From the NCBI GenBank assembly GCA_949752795.1, contig OX457056.1, forward strand, positions 202,183,654 to 202,247,653: a stretch of 64,000 bases of DNA. Direction: 5' to 3'. Position numbers and translations under genes: made by a program. This DNA comes from Hyperoodon ampullatus (lineage: Eukaryota; Chordata; Mammalia; Artiodactyla; Ziphiidae). Positions within the stretch are counted from its first letter, which is position 1. Each line of letters begins with the position of its first letter. The notes below the pieces were generated by a model that saw only the letters and a list, made by a program, of their open reading frames with translations, did no database searches and was not told the origin of the DNA. Below, one piece after another: positions 22,610 through 41,164 of the stretch.

Positions 22610-24595
22610 CTCTTCCCTCCCCTCCCTTGGGTGTCCTGGCAGGCCTGCCACTGACCAACCCAGCGGCCCCTGGAGTAAGTGGAAGCAGCTGGGAGGGGGC
22701 GGGGAGGAGGGGAGGAACTGCAGACCAGCCCTGAGGGCCTCACAGGGGATATTGGCCCTAGCCACAGGTGCACCAATTACTCTCCCCTGGAAAGCCTGGG
22801 GGTGCACTTCCCCCTCGTTTTCCCATTCGGCTCTGCTGACCTCTGGGTCTGCAGCAGGCGGTGGCAGCTTCCCGGCACCAGTCCGCTGGCTGGTCGTTGG
22901 TCTTCAGGTTTCACAGCCTCCCTGAGGCTCCCGGTGCTTTGCAAGTTTTCCCTCCCTTTCCCGGCCGCTTCCCAGTTAGCCTGGGAGCCTCTCCGTGGCA
23001 GCTCAGATTTCATTCCTGGGAGCTTTGTTCCAAATGGAAGTTTCTGGTTGGGATAATCCCTGGGTGTGAGTGGTCAGTGCAGGAAGAGATGGGAGCCTCT
23101 CTGAGAGGCTGTGGGAACAGGCCCGCTTGTCCAGGTGCTGAAGAGGGAGAGAGCTCGGTACCTTCCCAGCGGGGCCGAGGGGGTGGCCTGAGCCCACCCA
23201 GCCCTTCCTCTCTGGAGGCTCCTTGCCACCATCTTGCCCTGGAGGTGCAGAGGACCCTGCCGGGCTCAGGCCCCCATCTCCCTCACCACCTGCCCGAGTG
23301 GGGATGTCGGGCACGAAGGGTGGACCTGAGGGGGTCCCGACCCCTGAGCTGCCCACAGCAGGTATCGTTTACATCTGTTCTATGAAATACCCCCCTATAT
23401 ATACAGATTTTCCTCAGAAAATAAGGTTCTGCCGCTAAAAATTTTTTGAAAACAAATAATCTAGGTCAAACTTTTCACCTCCTAGATGACGACACTAAGG
23501 TTCAGAAAAGACAAATTACTCTGAGGATTCCACAGCTGCTCATCCTCAGCTCCTATCTTCTGTGAGGGCTTTTACGATTCAGCCAGTGGAGCACCTGGTG
23601 CTAACCCACTGTTGTCCACGCCCCGTGGTGCGGCAACCACAGGTTTACACGTCTGCGAACCCCTATACCTGGGGGTGGCCTGAAGGAGGGGCCGTGCCTT
23701 GTCCTCTTGAGCTCCAGCAACTCAATACTCTGTGCACGGGCCTGAGCTGGGGCTGAGAGGAGTCAAGCTGAGCTCCATCTGGAGGATCTCCCACCCGACG
23801 GCCTCAGAGCCAGCATGGCCTCAACCCCAAGCCATCTGCCCTCCTCCCCGGACCCCTTTCCTCGCCCAAACCCTGCTCTTCCTCTGTCTCGGCCTTTCCC
23901 ATACCTCGTCAGAGTTGACTGTCTAACGGCGCTGGAAGGGAAGCTTCGGGAGTCAGGGGTCCGTCTCACGTGCTCACCGTTGCCTCCCAACACTTGCTTT
24001 AATGCCTGGCGTAGAGGAAGAGGAAGTGCCCAGTGGGTTGGTCATGTATCCGTGTGAGGTCCTGGGGAAGGGAAGAGGCCGGAGCACAGATAAGAAGTCT
24101 TGAGTGCTGATGCTCTGTGTTCTCCGTGTGCCTCTCTCCTTGAATTCTTCCCAACTCCAGACATCTCGGACTTCATTCTCCCCCCAGCTCGCTGCTTTTG
24201 GGGTTGGGAGAGGGAGGCAAGGCTGGGTCCGAGGAGCAGGGCGGGAAGGACCTGCACAAGGGCCTCAGGGGTGAGCAGGAAGCCTTGCAGAACAACAGCG
24301 TCTCTGCGCCCTCGCTTCTCCCAGGTCTCCGAGGCCCAGGCCTCTGGCGGGCACACCTGCTCCGGTGAGTGGAGGGAGAGCGAGGTCAGATTTATGTGCT
24401 TGAAGGGCGTGCCCTTTATCTCACTCAGCTTCCTGGCTACCTCGGGCCCAGGAACACAGCCCCCTGAAGATTCGCCCCCCCTCCGGGCTCGTCATGGTGC
24501 TGCTTGGATATCATCATGGTGCACACCTGGGCTCCCAGAGCCTTAGCTCAACTGGCCCGACCCCTCCCCCAGAGCCCGTCCCCACGGCAGACACC
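22610..24595. other. GC-rich intergenic, no gene
   Basis: Several open frames of 100-174 codons overlap on both strands. They are explained by the high GC content; none shows a known domain. Confidence 0.45.
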
Positions 24596-24599
24596 ATGT

Positions 24600-24770
24600 A
24601 TGAGGAGCCCTTGTTAGGACACCCTGCAAGACCCCTTACACACTCCTTGTGACAACTCTATAGGGTGGAGCATGTTCCCCATTTTGCAGGTAAGGAAATG
24701 GAGGCCTGGAAAGGTTCACACAGTCAGGAAGTAAGTAGCAGGGCCAGGATTTAACTTACTTCCATCTGAT
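24600..24770 (-). repeat. MIR SINE
   Basis: ccttgtgacaactctatagg, ccccattttgcaggtaagga, cacagtcaggaagtaagtag: antisense MIR. Confidence 0.7.
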
Positions 24771-24958
24771 TCCAAAGCCACAGCTGATTTCTGGCTGCTC
24801 CCAGCGCCATTCCTCTGAATTCCTTCTCTGACTTTCCTGAGGCCTCGGGGGTGGGGTTGAGGGGTGCCTCATTAGTGTCAGTGGTCAGTGCACGCTCCAG
24901 GGATGTGGGGGGAGTGAGAGGCGGCTCCCTTCCCTTCCTCTTCCCTCTGTCTGCTTTT

Positions 24959-25170
24959 TTTTTTTTTTTTTTTTTTTTTGCGGTACGCGGGCCTCTCACT
25001 GTTGTGGTCTCTCCCGTTGCGGAGCACAGGCTCCGGACACGCAGGCTCAGCGGCCGTGGCTCACGGGCCCAGCCGCTCCGCGACATGTGGGATCCTCCCG
25101 GACCGGGGCACGAACCCGTGTCCCCTGCATCGGCAGGCGGACTCTCAACCACTGCGCCACCAGGGAAGCC
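24959..25170 (-). repeat. CHR-type SINE, short form
   Basis: Poly(T) then gcggtacgcgggcctctcac, ending caccagggaagcc. Target duplication ccctctgtctgctttt at 24943-24958 and 25171-25186; very little divergence from the short-form consensus seen elsewhere here. Confidence 0.95.
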
Positions 25171-25189
25171 CCCTCTGTCTGCTTTTGAT

Positions 25190-27100
25190 GAAACTGCCCC
25201 CACCTGGAGGCCTGCTTCCGGCGCAAGCTCCTGGAGAGGGTCCTCCACCCACACAGGACCCTCCCCTCCCTCACACACCTGTGCACACTTCCGTCTTACC
25301 GGGCTCCCCGAGGCAAAAATAACCATTCCAGACACTGCACGCTTAGGCCCTGACTCTCCTCATTCAGCACAAACCTTTAGCCTTTCGGTCACGGCTCACC
25401 TTGTCTCCAGCTTTTATCCAGAGCCCCAGCTACCTGTCATGCCTGGCTTAGGAGTGGCCCCAGGAGCCACCTCTCCCTCCCCGGGCAGCTAGCGCCTCCT
25501 CTCAGGAAGCCCCTCTTCTACTCTACCCAGGACCCTCCACCCCGCCAGGGAGGACTGGGCCTGGCTTAATGGAAGTCACTGGAACTTGAACCCAAGGCAC
25601 AGAAGTCAGCCCCAGCCCTCAGACGCCTAAGACCCAGCAATACTGACCCGGCTCCCCTATCAGAACTGCGATCAGGCAGACCCTACATGGTGTATTACCC
25701 ACGATGAATGTTTTATGAGTTTGCTCTTCATTACTGAGGGCTGCAGGAGGCAGGGAGGGGGAGGTGATACAAAAAAGCCCAGGGAGAGACTGGGCAGGGA
25801 GACAAGGTGGGAGGGCATGAAATGGCCCAGCGTAGGTTGTGATGGGACAGGGGGATTTCTCTATGAAGAAAGATTTAGCAAGAGTTGGTCACGTTTGTCC
25901 AATTGACATGATTAAATGTCGGTGGCTGGAAACAAGGAGGAGCCCAAGAAGGTAGAGGTTTGAGCCTGCGTGTTTGGGAGCTGTGTGCCTGTGGGCAGAC
26001 AGAGGGACAGCTGGAATTTGGTGTTGGCCCTGGCTACTCCCACCCTTGAAAGTCACTGGCTGGTTCTCCAGGCAGTTGGCTTGGGTATCAGGGCCCAGTG
26101 CCCCAGCTCCTCGGGGGCTCACCGTTCTGCTGCTCCCAGGCTCAAGGCCCAGGCGTTTTCTGGTCCTCTGAGCTCAAGGTAGGAGGAGGCTGCAAACAGT
26201 GCTGAGTTCTGTGCAGGCTTCTTCTTACTCCCTCAAAGCAGTGTCCAGGCCAAACCCCTGTTTGAGCACCTTCAGCCAGGCCCAAGCTAGAGCCCATCTG
26301 ATCCTTCATGACTGGGGGTCTGGCCTTAATCCCCAAGTGCCAAAGCTTGGGACCTCGCTTGGCATAGGTTCATACCCTGACTCTCCTCCCCCCATGTCCT
26401 CCCCGACCATACGCAGCCAAGGAAGGGAGGGAAAAGGAACGCAGATCCTCAGACCGATCCAGTGGCCGCAACTTGTTTCACTAACATCTGCCATCTGCAT
26501 TGTTTCATCTAGCATCTGCCAGCCAGGAGGAGGGGAGAATACATGAGGGTGAGCCCTAGGGCCTGGGCAGATGGACAGTTAGTTCTTCAGGGTCAGCAAG
26601 AGACCCAGATGGGGAAGGGGGGCAATCAGAGGGACCTTACTGGCACAACCTCCTGCAGTAACGTGGGACTTGGGGATCCCTCGGAGTTCTTGCCAGCTCC
26701 CCATCTGTCTTGCTACCACTTACTCCTCCTCTCTCCAGCTCCTAATTCCCCTTCACTCTCTCCTGTTAAATCCTCTGGTTGCTATGGAAACCCAGCGGTG
26801 GGGAAGGAAGCAGAATTTTGGGAGGTTCTGAGACGTCCATCCCAACAGGCTCTCTTAGATGCTCCTTTGTCCAGTTTAGGAGACACTTATTTCGGCTTGA
26901 GAAAAAGGAGGTGAGCTTGTGCCAGATAGGCTTGGACCCTCTTTTAGTAAGACTGTGATGTCCAGATGGGCTTAGAGGGTCACCCATCCCAGGACCATCC
27001 CCAAGTCTCCCTGACCTTCAGGCATTTCCTAAATCCTGACCCAAGTCCCGGATGCAGAGAACCCCCAATGCACCTTCTCCATTCAACAGCCTCCACATCT
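25190..27100. other. intergenic, no gene
   Basis: Unique GC-rich DNA with no supported exon. Confidence 0.45.
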
Positions 27101-27109
27101 ACTCTCATT

Positions 27110-27830
27110 TTATTCGTTGATTACCAATGCTTACTGAACACCTACGATGTGCCAGGCACTCTTCTAGTCACTGGATATTCATCATAAGCCAAGTCAAAGT
27201 CCCTGCTCTCTTGGGAGGAATAGGCCAACCAAAAATGAGTAGATAATTAAAAAACAAGATAATGTCAGATATTAATAAGTGTAATAAAGAAAAGAGAGCA
27301 GAGGATGACAGCAGAGACCTACAACATGAGCAGTCAGCCCTCCAGCAACCTAAAGGAAAAGCATTGCAAGCAGAGAGAACAGCAGTGCAAAGGCTCTGAA
27401 GCATATAGGAGCCCGGCTTGTTTGAGAAGCTGGAAGGAGGTGTGGCCGGGGTGCAGCGGATGAAAGGGAGAGAGGTTAAGCCATACAGTTAGATAGGCAG
27501 ACAGGGCCCAGAGCATTGAGGAGACCTTGCAGGCCATGGAAAGGAGTCTGAATTTAATTCTAGATATGGCAGAAGTAACATGATCAGATTTATGTTTTGG
27601 AAATTCTGGCTACTGAGTACAGAAAGGATTGTAGAGGGATATGAGAGGAAGAGCAGTTAGGGGGCTGTTGCCACAAGCCAGACAAGAGGTGATGATGAGT
27701 TGGAGCAGGGAGGTGGCAGTAGGTAAACAGAAGAGTAGATGGACTAGATTTGAGTAGTGTTCCAGAGGTAAAGGCGGCAGGATGAGAGGCAGGGGGAGGC
27801 TGAAAGAAGAGTCAAGGAGACTCCCAGGTG
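27110..27830 (+). repeat. old interspersed repeat, family not assigned
   Basis: tacgatgtgccaggcactct, then agcagtgcaaaggctctgaa, then ccttgcaggccatggaaagg, then gtaacatgatcagatttatg; same family as 11330-12110. Confidence 0.55.
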
Positions 27831-28249
27831 AAACCAACAACCCCCTTGTTTGCTGGCTGCTTCCTCTTGGCCCTGAGATTGGTCAGGGATAGGAGGGAAG
27901 GGAGACAGTTGATGACAGTAAAACTCTACCCAAAGCCCACTTAAAGCTTTGGGCTCAGAAACTGGTGTATTTTTCCTATATCATCAGGACACACAGCCTC
28001 TTGGTTTTCCTCCTACCTACCTCATGGGCCACAATATTTGCTGGTTCCCCCCCTTCACCCTGACCTCTAAATGTTTGGAGGATACCAAGGCTCAGGCTTG
28101 GCTCTCCCCTCTTCTTTGGCTACGCTCACTCCCTAGGAAATCCATTCCATCCCCTGGCTTTAAAAGTTGTGAGTTGAATACTCCCAAATGTATATCTTCA
28201 CATGAGACCTCTCCCTTGAATTCCAGACTCACATACAACTGCCTACTCA

Positions 28250-29230
28250 ACATCTCCACTTGAATATTTATTTAGTCAGCTCAGACTTAACATGTCCATA
28301 ATAAAACTCCTACTCTTCCCCTCAAAATCTGCCCCTTCTAGAATCTTCTCCATCTCAATAAAGGGCCTCTCCATCCTTTCAGTCGCTCAGGCTAGAAACT
28401 TTGGAAACCCCTAGACTCTTCTTTTTCTCTCACAAACCACATCCAAACCATCAGCACATCCCTACTTGCAAAAAATGTCCCAAATTCCAATCTCTTCTCA
28501 CCACCTCCAATGCCCTATCATCCCTCGCCAAGATTACTGCAAAAACTTCGTAACTAGTCTCCCTTACCCCGCTACTGTCTATTCTCAACACAGCAGCCAA
28601 AGCAATCTTGTTATTAACAAAACTTAATACAGATCATGTCACTCTAGTGCTCAAAACCCCACAATGGTTTGCTGTCTCATTCAGGCTCAAGACTAAAGTC
28701 TTTTCAATTGGCTCTACTTGATCTGCCCTCATCACCACTACTTATATGTCTCACCTGAGCTTCCATCATTCTCCCCACCCCACTACACTCATACTACACA
28801 CACTACACCTGTATCCTGCCTTCACTCTGCTCTAACCACACTGGCCTCCCTCCTCTTCCCCTGATGCTATAAGCTTGTACTCGCTGGTCCCTCTACCTGG
28901 ATGGCTCCTCGCCCAGATAGGTGCATGCCTTACCGCCATCAGGTGTCTGCTCCAGCATTAAGTTTTCAGTGAGGCCTTCTATGACCACCCTACTTAAAAT
29001 TGCTACTACCTTACCCCACCTTCCACACTCATTCCCCCTATTTTTCTCTGTAGTGGTTGCCAGGGTCTGATAAACTATACACTGTTTGTTCTAACCCCAC
29101 CCACAGCCTCCTGCTACAACTTGAGCTCCATCATGACAGTTTTTGTCACTTATTTCCTGCTTTGTCCCCTCTACCCAGAACAGAGCCTGGCACATAATAG
29201 GCACTCAATAAATAGTGACTGAATAAATGA
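28250..29230 (+). repeat. LINE-2, long fragment with 3' end
   Basis: tcatgtcactctagtgctca, aaccccacaatggtttgctg, cagtgaggccttctatgacc and the closing gcctggcacataataggcac, tcaataaatagtgactgaat. About 1 kb, unusually long and readable for such an old family. Confidence 0.8.
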
Positions 29231-29989
29231 ATTAGAGAAAGACCTGCAGTCCTCAAGAGGCAGCCTGGGTCTGGGAGTTAAGACCTGATCTTTCATACTA
29301 GCTTTCATGCTGGCTGTGTGACTTCTGGGCCTCGGGTTGTCTATCTGTAGATGGTGGAGAACTCCTGGGGTCCTTTGCTACAGCAGCTTTCTAGAAAGAT
29401 GCTTGGCCATAGCCTCACCTGTTGCCATTCAGCTGAGGGTAGCAGGTAGGGATGGACAGGACCTGGTGGAGTGAGAGGAGAGACCTCTAGTGCATCCTTT
29501 CTAGTCAAGGCTTGGGTGGAGTCATCACTGGCTTTGAAATGAAAAGCGAGGTTCTGGCTTGGATTTGGCTGGGCTCTGGCAGCCCTGGGAGAGGGAGGAA
29601 TGGGTGAAGAGGTCCAGGCCCCCCTGCTGAGTGGGGACTAGTAGAGGCCTGGCCACTAGGCCTGGGATCCTCCCCATGGAGAGTTGTCCCTGTGAGGGCC
29701 TCATGGGGACCACTACTGTAAGAAGAGAAGGAGAGGGGACGTGGGGAATCAGGGTGAGGTCAGAACTGGGGAGAAGGGAGGACTGGAGAGGGCCTTCTGC
29801 GTGGGTCACCTGGGCCTGCACACAGATCCTCAGATCCACCGGGAGGCCAGGTCTCCATGCACACCTCAGCCGGCCCCCAGGGTCCTCACAGCCAGCACCC
29901 ACTCCTAGACAGAGTGGCAGGCCTTTTGGCTGAGGAAAGCCCAGTCCTCCTCCCTTTTCTGGGCCTTGCAACAGCTCCCTGCTTGTTTT

Positions 29990-30200
29990 CCCTGAAATAA
30001 ATGGGCTGAGCATATTGGGCCGGCAATAACCCCTTGAAATCAGTTGTTATCACAGTTAACAACCAGTTTGGCTTCAGTTCAGGCTGTTAACTATCAAACC
30101 ACTAAGTGCCGGTAATGATTGATTCTTGGCCAGTTGCAGCTTGAGTGGGCTGTAAAACCCCATTAGCGAGGGCTCTGTGGAGGCAGCAACACAAAGATAA
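29990..30200. promoter_or_regulatory. candidate FGF8 3' enhancer with PBX/HOX word
   Basis: Repeat-free island containing gttgttatcacagttaacaac (7-bp arms), a second gttaac, and taatgattgatt at 30113-30124, which includes the PBX-HOX word TGATTGAT. It differs in base make-up from the GC-rich DNA on both sides. Confidence 0.35.
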
Positions 30201-30629
30201 ACAAGGTGGTGGGTGCTCCGGCCCAGCGCAGCCCCACTGCTCTGGGCTCAGCTCCCCAGGGTCCCTGGCTGGGGGTCCTGCTGGGAGTCAACCCCTTCCC
30301 AAAGCCTCAGGCCACCTCAAGGACAAGATCACCACCCTCCTGTCCACCTCTACTCCTCCATCAGTCATCTCTCCCTTCTCCGTGAGGCAGGTCCGGCTCT
30401 CTGGACAACCCACCTCTTCTCTGTCGTCGCAACCATGGCACAGTTCCACCCCACCACCCTGGAGTACTCAGGCATCCCCAGCCTGTGGGCTTCAGGGTAG
30501 CTTTGGCTTAGCCAGTGACCACCCTGGCCCAGCCTGGCCCCACTTTGTGGCCAGGATCACAGGCAGGGAGAGTCTGACATTCCATCCACCCCCCAGACTC
30601 CCTCCTACCCTGTGGTTTCCCCCAGGAAT

Positions 30630-30830
30630 TGCTCTCAAACAAATGAAATGTGGGTAATTACTGGGCTGGGGGCTGGACAGGCGGCCGTGCAGATGAAAGC
30701 GTTTCCTGGACGGTCTCTTCATTTGCATGGCATCAGAAGCTGCTCAGAAGGTGTGACTTTTCCCACAGTGAGACCCCAGCTCCTTGCACAATAAAGCCAG
30801 GCTGCTCACCCAGAATTAATTAAAGGGGGA
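30630..30830. promoter_or_regulatory. candidate FGF8 3' enhancer with octamer and homeodomain words
   Basis: Repeat-free stretch about 1.8 kb beyond the FGF8 3' end. It contains ggtaattac, the POU octamer word atttgcat, acaataaag (SOX-like) and gaattaattaaag within 200 bp. Confidence 0.4.
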
Positions 30831-32469
30831 GGGGAGGGGATGGAGCAGAAGAGGAGGCACTAAGAGCTGGAGCACTATGCACCAGGAGAAACCTACTCTG
30901 TCCAGAGCCCTGAACCCCCATAGCAGGCCAGAAGAGGCCCCATGGTACCTCAACCTCTCCAAGGCTTCCTACTGAGCCCTGGGATTCCTGATCCATCTGG
31001 ATGGCCTGAGCCTGGGATTTGTGGCTGCAACTCTGGGAGGCCCACGTGGTTAGGAAGCCTTGGGTTGCCCTCCACCCAAAGGACCAGAGGCCCAGAGGGA
31101 AGAGGTTTCTGGATTCGTCCAGTAACTGTGCTATGGGACCAGCCCAAAGAAGGCAGTGGAAGCAACCAGAATGAGAGCTCAGGTATGATGACTGGGCCAG
31201 CTCTGACCTCAGGAGACCTGCTGCCTCTGGGCTTGGGCTCTCTTCCGGGTGGTGTGATGCCAATCTCACCAGTCCACCTCCAAGAACCCACCCCTCCACC
31301 CACCACAGGCCAGTCCTCTTGCCCACGCCATGAATGACCTGCTCTACCATTGTCATAGCATGACCTGGTCTTCCTTCATCCATAGCAGTCCTTCTTCACA
31401 GGCTAGTCCTTCTGACTTACCACCTGCTGCTTCTCCCCCTGGCCAGAGTTTGAGTTCTGCTCTAGGCCTGTGAGCTTCCCTTCCCGGCCAATGCCAGTTC
31501 CTCTCCCTCTAGGCCTGGTCTCTCCAATGTTGGCAGCCTCTCCCTGGACCACAGTCCCCTGGGCTCTTTTGCAGCGCCTGAGCGCAGCACCTTCTGCTCA
31601 TAGCTTTCTAACCAGATAACCCAAAGTTAACACTTGTTTCATGTCACAACTGTCAACACCAGCCTTGGCAACCCCCCTCCAACATACCTCCACCTTGGAC
31701 CCCGGCAGCTGCTCTTTTCTTTCATTTTCTGGAGCCTGGTACTCAGAAAGAACTAGCTCTGGCATCTCTGATCTGTCTCCCACACAGACCGAGGCATACA
31801 CAGAAAGGCACTTTTTAAAGGACCCACTGAATCCATGATTACAACTCCGGTCCTAGCAAAGTCATCATTTCTGGCCCAGAGGTGGCCTGGGGAAGTGTTA
31901 GCAATGACTCCTATTAAAAGCCCATGTCTGAGAGGTCCCAGGACCAGCTAAGAGCCTCTTCTTGCTCCTTTCCCTGCTTCTGTCCTCCCAAGAAAACCCC
32001 TCCAGCAACGATAGGGACGGCCAACAGGTGTGGATCCTTAGGTAGAAGGGAGGCTGCAGTCAGAGCTGCTGCCTGATTTGCTGCATCTCTCAGCCGCCTG
32101 CCAGCTGGGGCAGCACGGGGGGAGGGGGCTGACCCCAGGAGGACTCACTCTCCAACACACATTTTTAATACGCCAGTTAAATAAATATTTCAGTCATTTA
32201 ATAGCAACTAATACCCAACCACCCTCCACTGACACCCGCCCTTGAAAGATCTGACCTAAAGTTCAGGCTTTTTCCTCCCTGCCCCTACCTGGGGGTGCAG
32301 TGGAGCCCCTGGCGGCCTAGCAGTCTTGCCCTGCAGCTGCTAGGGTCTCAGGAGCGCCTCTGCGGGACTAGAAAAAGCCCCCCACCCCCAGGAAACCCCC
32401 GCCGGAATCCCAGTCTAGGCCACTCACAGGCCTTCCTGAGAGTTAAGAAGTCAGACGCCACAGCCAAGT

Positions 32470-32653
32470 GGAATACAAAAATAGAGCCTCTCTTTTGTTT
32501 AAAAAAACAACAAAAAACCCAACAGCAAACAATTATCAACAACTAGGGCCCAGGGCTCCCCCAGCTCCTCCCCAGCCTTCAGTAGCGCAGACCTCATCCT
32601 GCACCAGAGGAAACCTCCAGCGCTGGGAGCGGCGGGGAGGGGCCGGGCAGGGC
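32470..32653 (-). other. FGF8: FGF8 3' untranslated region (end uncertain)
   Basis: GC-rich sequence follows the stop, then a T/A-rich stretch on the minus strand at about 32475-32540 (ttgttgttttttt, then ctatttttgtattcc). I see no AATAAA within 180 nt of the stop, so the cleavage site is not fixed; a non-canonical signal is likely near the A/T-rich part. Confidence 0.5.
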
Positions 32654-38258
<5,605 letters not shown>

Positions 38259-38900
38259 GGCGCGCGGCCGGGGAGCACGCACAGCCCCGGCGGGATCACG
38301 CCGGTGCGCGGGAGGCCGCAGACAGACGAGCCGAGGGCGGCGGCGGCGGAGGAAGGCTCGAGGGCGGGAGCCCGGGCGATCCCGACGCGGCTCCGCAGGT
38401 CCCAGGGAATGTCGAGCTCGCCGCGCCGCGCCGAGTGCCTCTGCGCCGCAGCCGGAGCCGGTGGCCGCTGGCTGCTGAGGAGCCGGAGCGGGAGGGAGGG
38501 TAACGGGCCGGCAGGGGGGGGTGGGTAAGTGGGAAGGGAGGGGGAGGGGAGGGGGAGGGTGGGGGCGGGGGGCGCCGCACCGGGCGTGAGGGGGGAGCGC
38601 GGGGCGGGCGGCCGGAGCCCGCAGCCCCCGGCTGGGAGCGGGGGCCGGGACCCAGCCCGGGGCGGGGGCGGGGCGGACCGGGGCGGGGCGGCCGGCGGGT
38701 ATGGGATTGGGGGTCTGGGCGAGGGGAGGGGTCTGGGGACCGTCTGGACGGGCGGGGGCGGCCGGTGTGGGCGCCTCCCCCCAACCCCGGCCTGTCCCCT
38801 GACGCGCTCTTGGGGTCCAGGCGGTCGGGGATGGGGGGGCGCCTCGGGCCTCCCGCCCCGTGGAGTCCCGAGACCCTCGGCTGGAGCTTCCTGGACCGCC
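38259..38900 (-). promoter_or_regulatory. FGF8: FGF8 5' UTR / promoter CpG island
   Basis: Extremely CG-rich, with dense CpG from about 37970 to 38900 spanning exons 1A-1B and upstream. GC-box-like runs (ggggcgggg) repeat at 38650-38690, and a CCAAT word lies on the minus strand at 38706-38710. The transcription start cannot be placed from sequence alone. Confidence 0.7.
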
Positions 38901-41164
38901 GGTGAGCCCGAGTGGGAAGGTGCCCGGTCTCCACCGTGGCACCCGGTCCACTTACGCCTCAGGCTATACGGTGGTTCTCTGAGCCGCCTACTGTGTGCTT
39001 CGCTTGGGCCCGCCGTCTGCAAGTGGCCGCTAACACTGGAGTGAACTGCTGTGCGCTCGTCTCTGGCAGTGCATTGCTTGTGTCGGGGACCCGACACCCA
39101 CTCCCATCTTTCGGCTGAGTACCCCGCCTTGCCGGTCTCTCCTGTCTCGCTCAGTCTCCAAGAAGGCCCTGAGATGGAGAAACATCTTCTCCTCCCCTTC
39201 CTGCCCCCATTATCACCATCACCCCTGCCCCTGTACCCACCCCCGCCCCCATACACACTAGCCTGAAGCTTGAGAGGAACCACAGCCAACTATATGGGAG
39301 AGCCCAGAGGTCCCTGGTAAGACCCACAGTCACTGCCACCGCCCTCACCACCCCCCCCCAAAGCAGCAGGCAGAGGGCGCAAAAAGAACTGCTTCAGCTG
39401 CTTTTCCTGGGGAAGGGGAAGGGACTTAGATCCAGGTTGCCCAGGCTTTTTCTCTCAGAGTCCCAATATTTGTGCATTGAACAGGTATTTACACACCTAC
39501 TGTGTACTAGACATGGACTGCTGGCTTTGTGTCAACTGTGGGGGAGAGGTGTATCAAGAAGGTAAGGAGTCGTCTAAGCCTTTCCCAGCCGCTTATTGCT
39601 TCCCTCCAGGGGCTTTGGGAAACCCTGAGCCATGGTGCTTCTTTGAGAGCAGCCTGGGTGGGCAGAGGTGCCCTGGGACAGATACTTCTGAGAAGCAGGT
39701 GGAGTCACTGATGCTTTGCCCAGCTGCTGGCCTCGCCCAAGACCTCCCCTGCCCTACTGCCCTGGCCATGTCCTTGGGGATTGGGCTGGAGGGGTTGGGG
39801 TGGTCCGTTAGTCCGGAGGCAGTAGGCAGCACAGCAAAGTTCTGCCGACCTCCCCTTTCTCTGTGGCCTACCTTTCCCACTCCCAGCCATAACGCTAACA
39901 CTGAGTGAGGTCTAGATGGGAAAACAGAGTCAGAAGACTTGTCCCAAGATCTCATCCCTCCCCAGAGAAGTAGACTTCCTGAGCCCACCTGTTACCCACC
40001 TCCAGGAGTCTGTTCCCGCAACTGGCTCTTGCCCACACAGACTGCCAGGCAAGGACCATGTCTTACTAGCTCAGAAGTTGCAGATCATGGCAGAGAGCTG
40101 GGCAGGGGTTGTTCTGCAATTAGTATTCGATGAATGAATAATGGGGAAACTGGCTGAGCATTTAGACCTCAGTGCATGTGGGTCCTCTGCGGGGAGGCTT
40201 GCCTTCACCACCCTCCCAACAGATAACAATCATAAGCATCACCATTTACTGAGCACTTGTATTTGCTAAGCGCTGGGTTTGCACCATCTTCTCTCAACCC
40301 CACTGGGAGGTGGGCCCACTGGGGTAAGACAGGTGAGGTGGGCTCCAGTGCCCACAGCCCAGACCAGCACATTTCCTTCATTTGAGCGCCTCTGTCTTAG
40401 AGGTTGCCAGCCACTTGTTGGGTGTCTAACTCCCCAGCTGCACCACTTCAAGCAGGCAAGATGTTCACCATCTTAACCTCATGCCCTGCACATAGTAGGC
40501 CCTTGAAAATGTTTATTTGTATGAACTAAACAGTGAGTGGAGAGATGGGAAGCAGAGCATGAGAAGGGCCTTCTCCTCACCAGGAACCCAGCCCTCTGAA
40601 GATAGTCTGATGAGAACAGCAGGGAGCAGGACCCAGACAGGGGTCAGGGCATCCAGCCCATCCTTAGTGTGCATAGTCCTGGAGTCACAACCTGAGTCAC
40701 TCTGGGCACCTGTCCTTCCCCAGACTGGGGTGGAGATAGTCCAACCTGTCTCCACCAACCCTGGTTTGGAGCCCCAGGAGGTTTTGAAGGAGCTGGGCTG
40801 AACGTCAATGATCTTAATCCACCCTCCTCCCTCTCCCCCAGAGGTGAGCAATCCAGGGCCTAAAAGTGTGGAGGTCAGGGTTTGAGTCCTACACCTTAAC
40901 CTCCACCAAGGGGCCTGTACAGACCAGAATTCCTTTATATTTGGAGAATTTCCCCCAACTGGACCTTTGTCAATTTCGGGGGATTCTTCTCATCTCCCCA
41001 AAAGTCCCTGTCTCTAGAAGGAGGGGGGCGGCAATAGGGACACCTCCGCATCAGGTGCCGGGTACTGCCAGGGCACACCCCCGTGAGTGACAGAGGCAAA
41101 TATTCCATCGGGGCCCCAGCAGGCCGCTCTCTCCTCCCTTGCTCTCTTACTCGCCTCCCGGCCA

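Larger units (their letters stand above)
29235..32465. other. FGF8 3' flank, no gene
   Basis: Mostly repeat-free. A short sense MIR piece lies at about 29265-29360. Two candidate regulatory islands are listed separately. Confidence 0.5.

Noticed and set aside
22861..23385. 174-codon plus-strand open frame in GC-rich DNA
   Set aside because: Low-complexity, no domain, no splice or CpG-promoter support, antisense frames equally long.
24851..25492. 213-codon open frame
   Set aside because: Its middle is a short-form CHR SINE (24959-25170); not a gene.
29525..31383. Several 120-187 codon frames 3' of FGF8
   Set aside because: Overlap each other on both strands, no recognisable family; GC content explains them.
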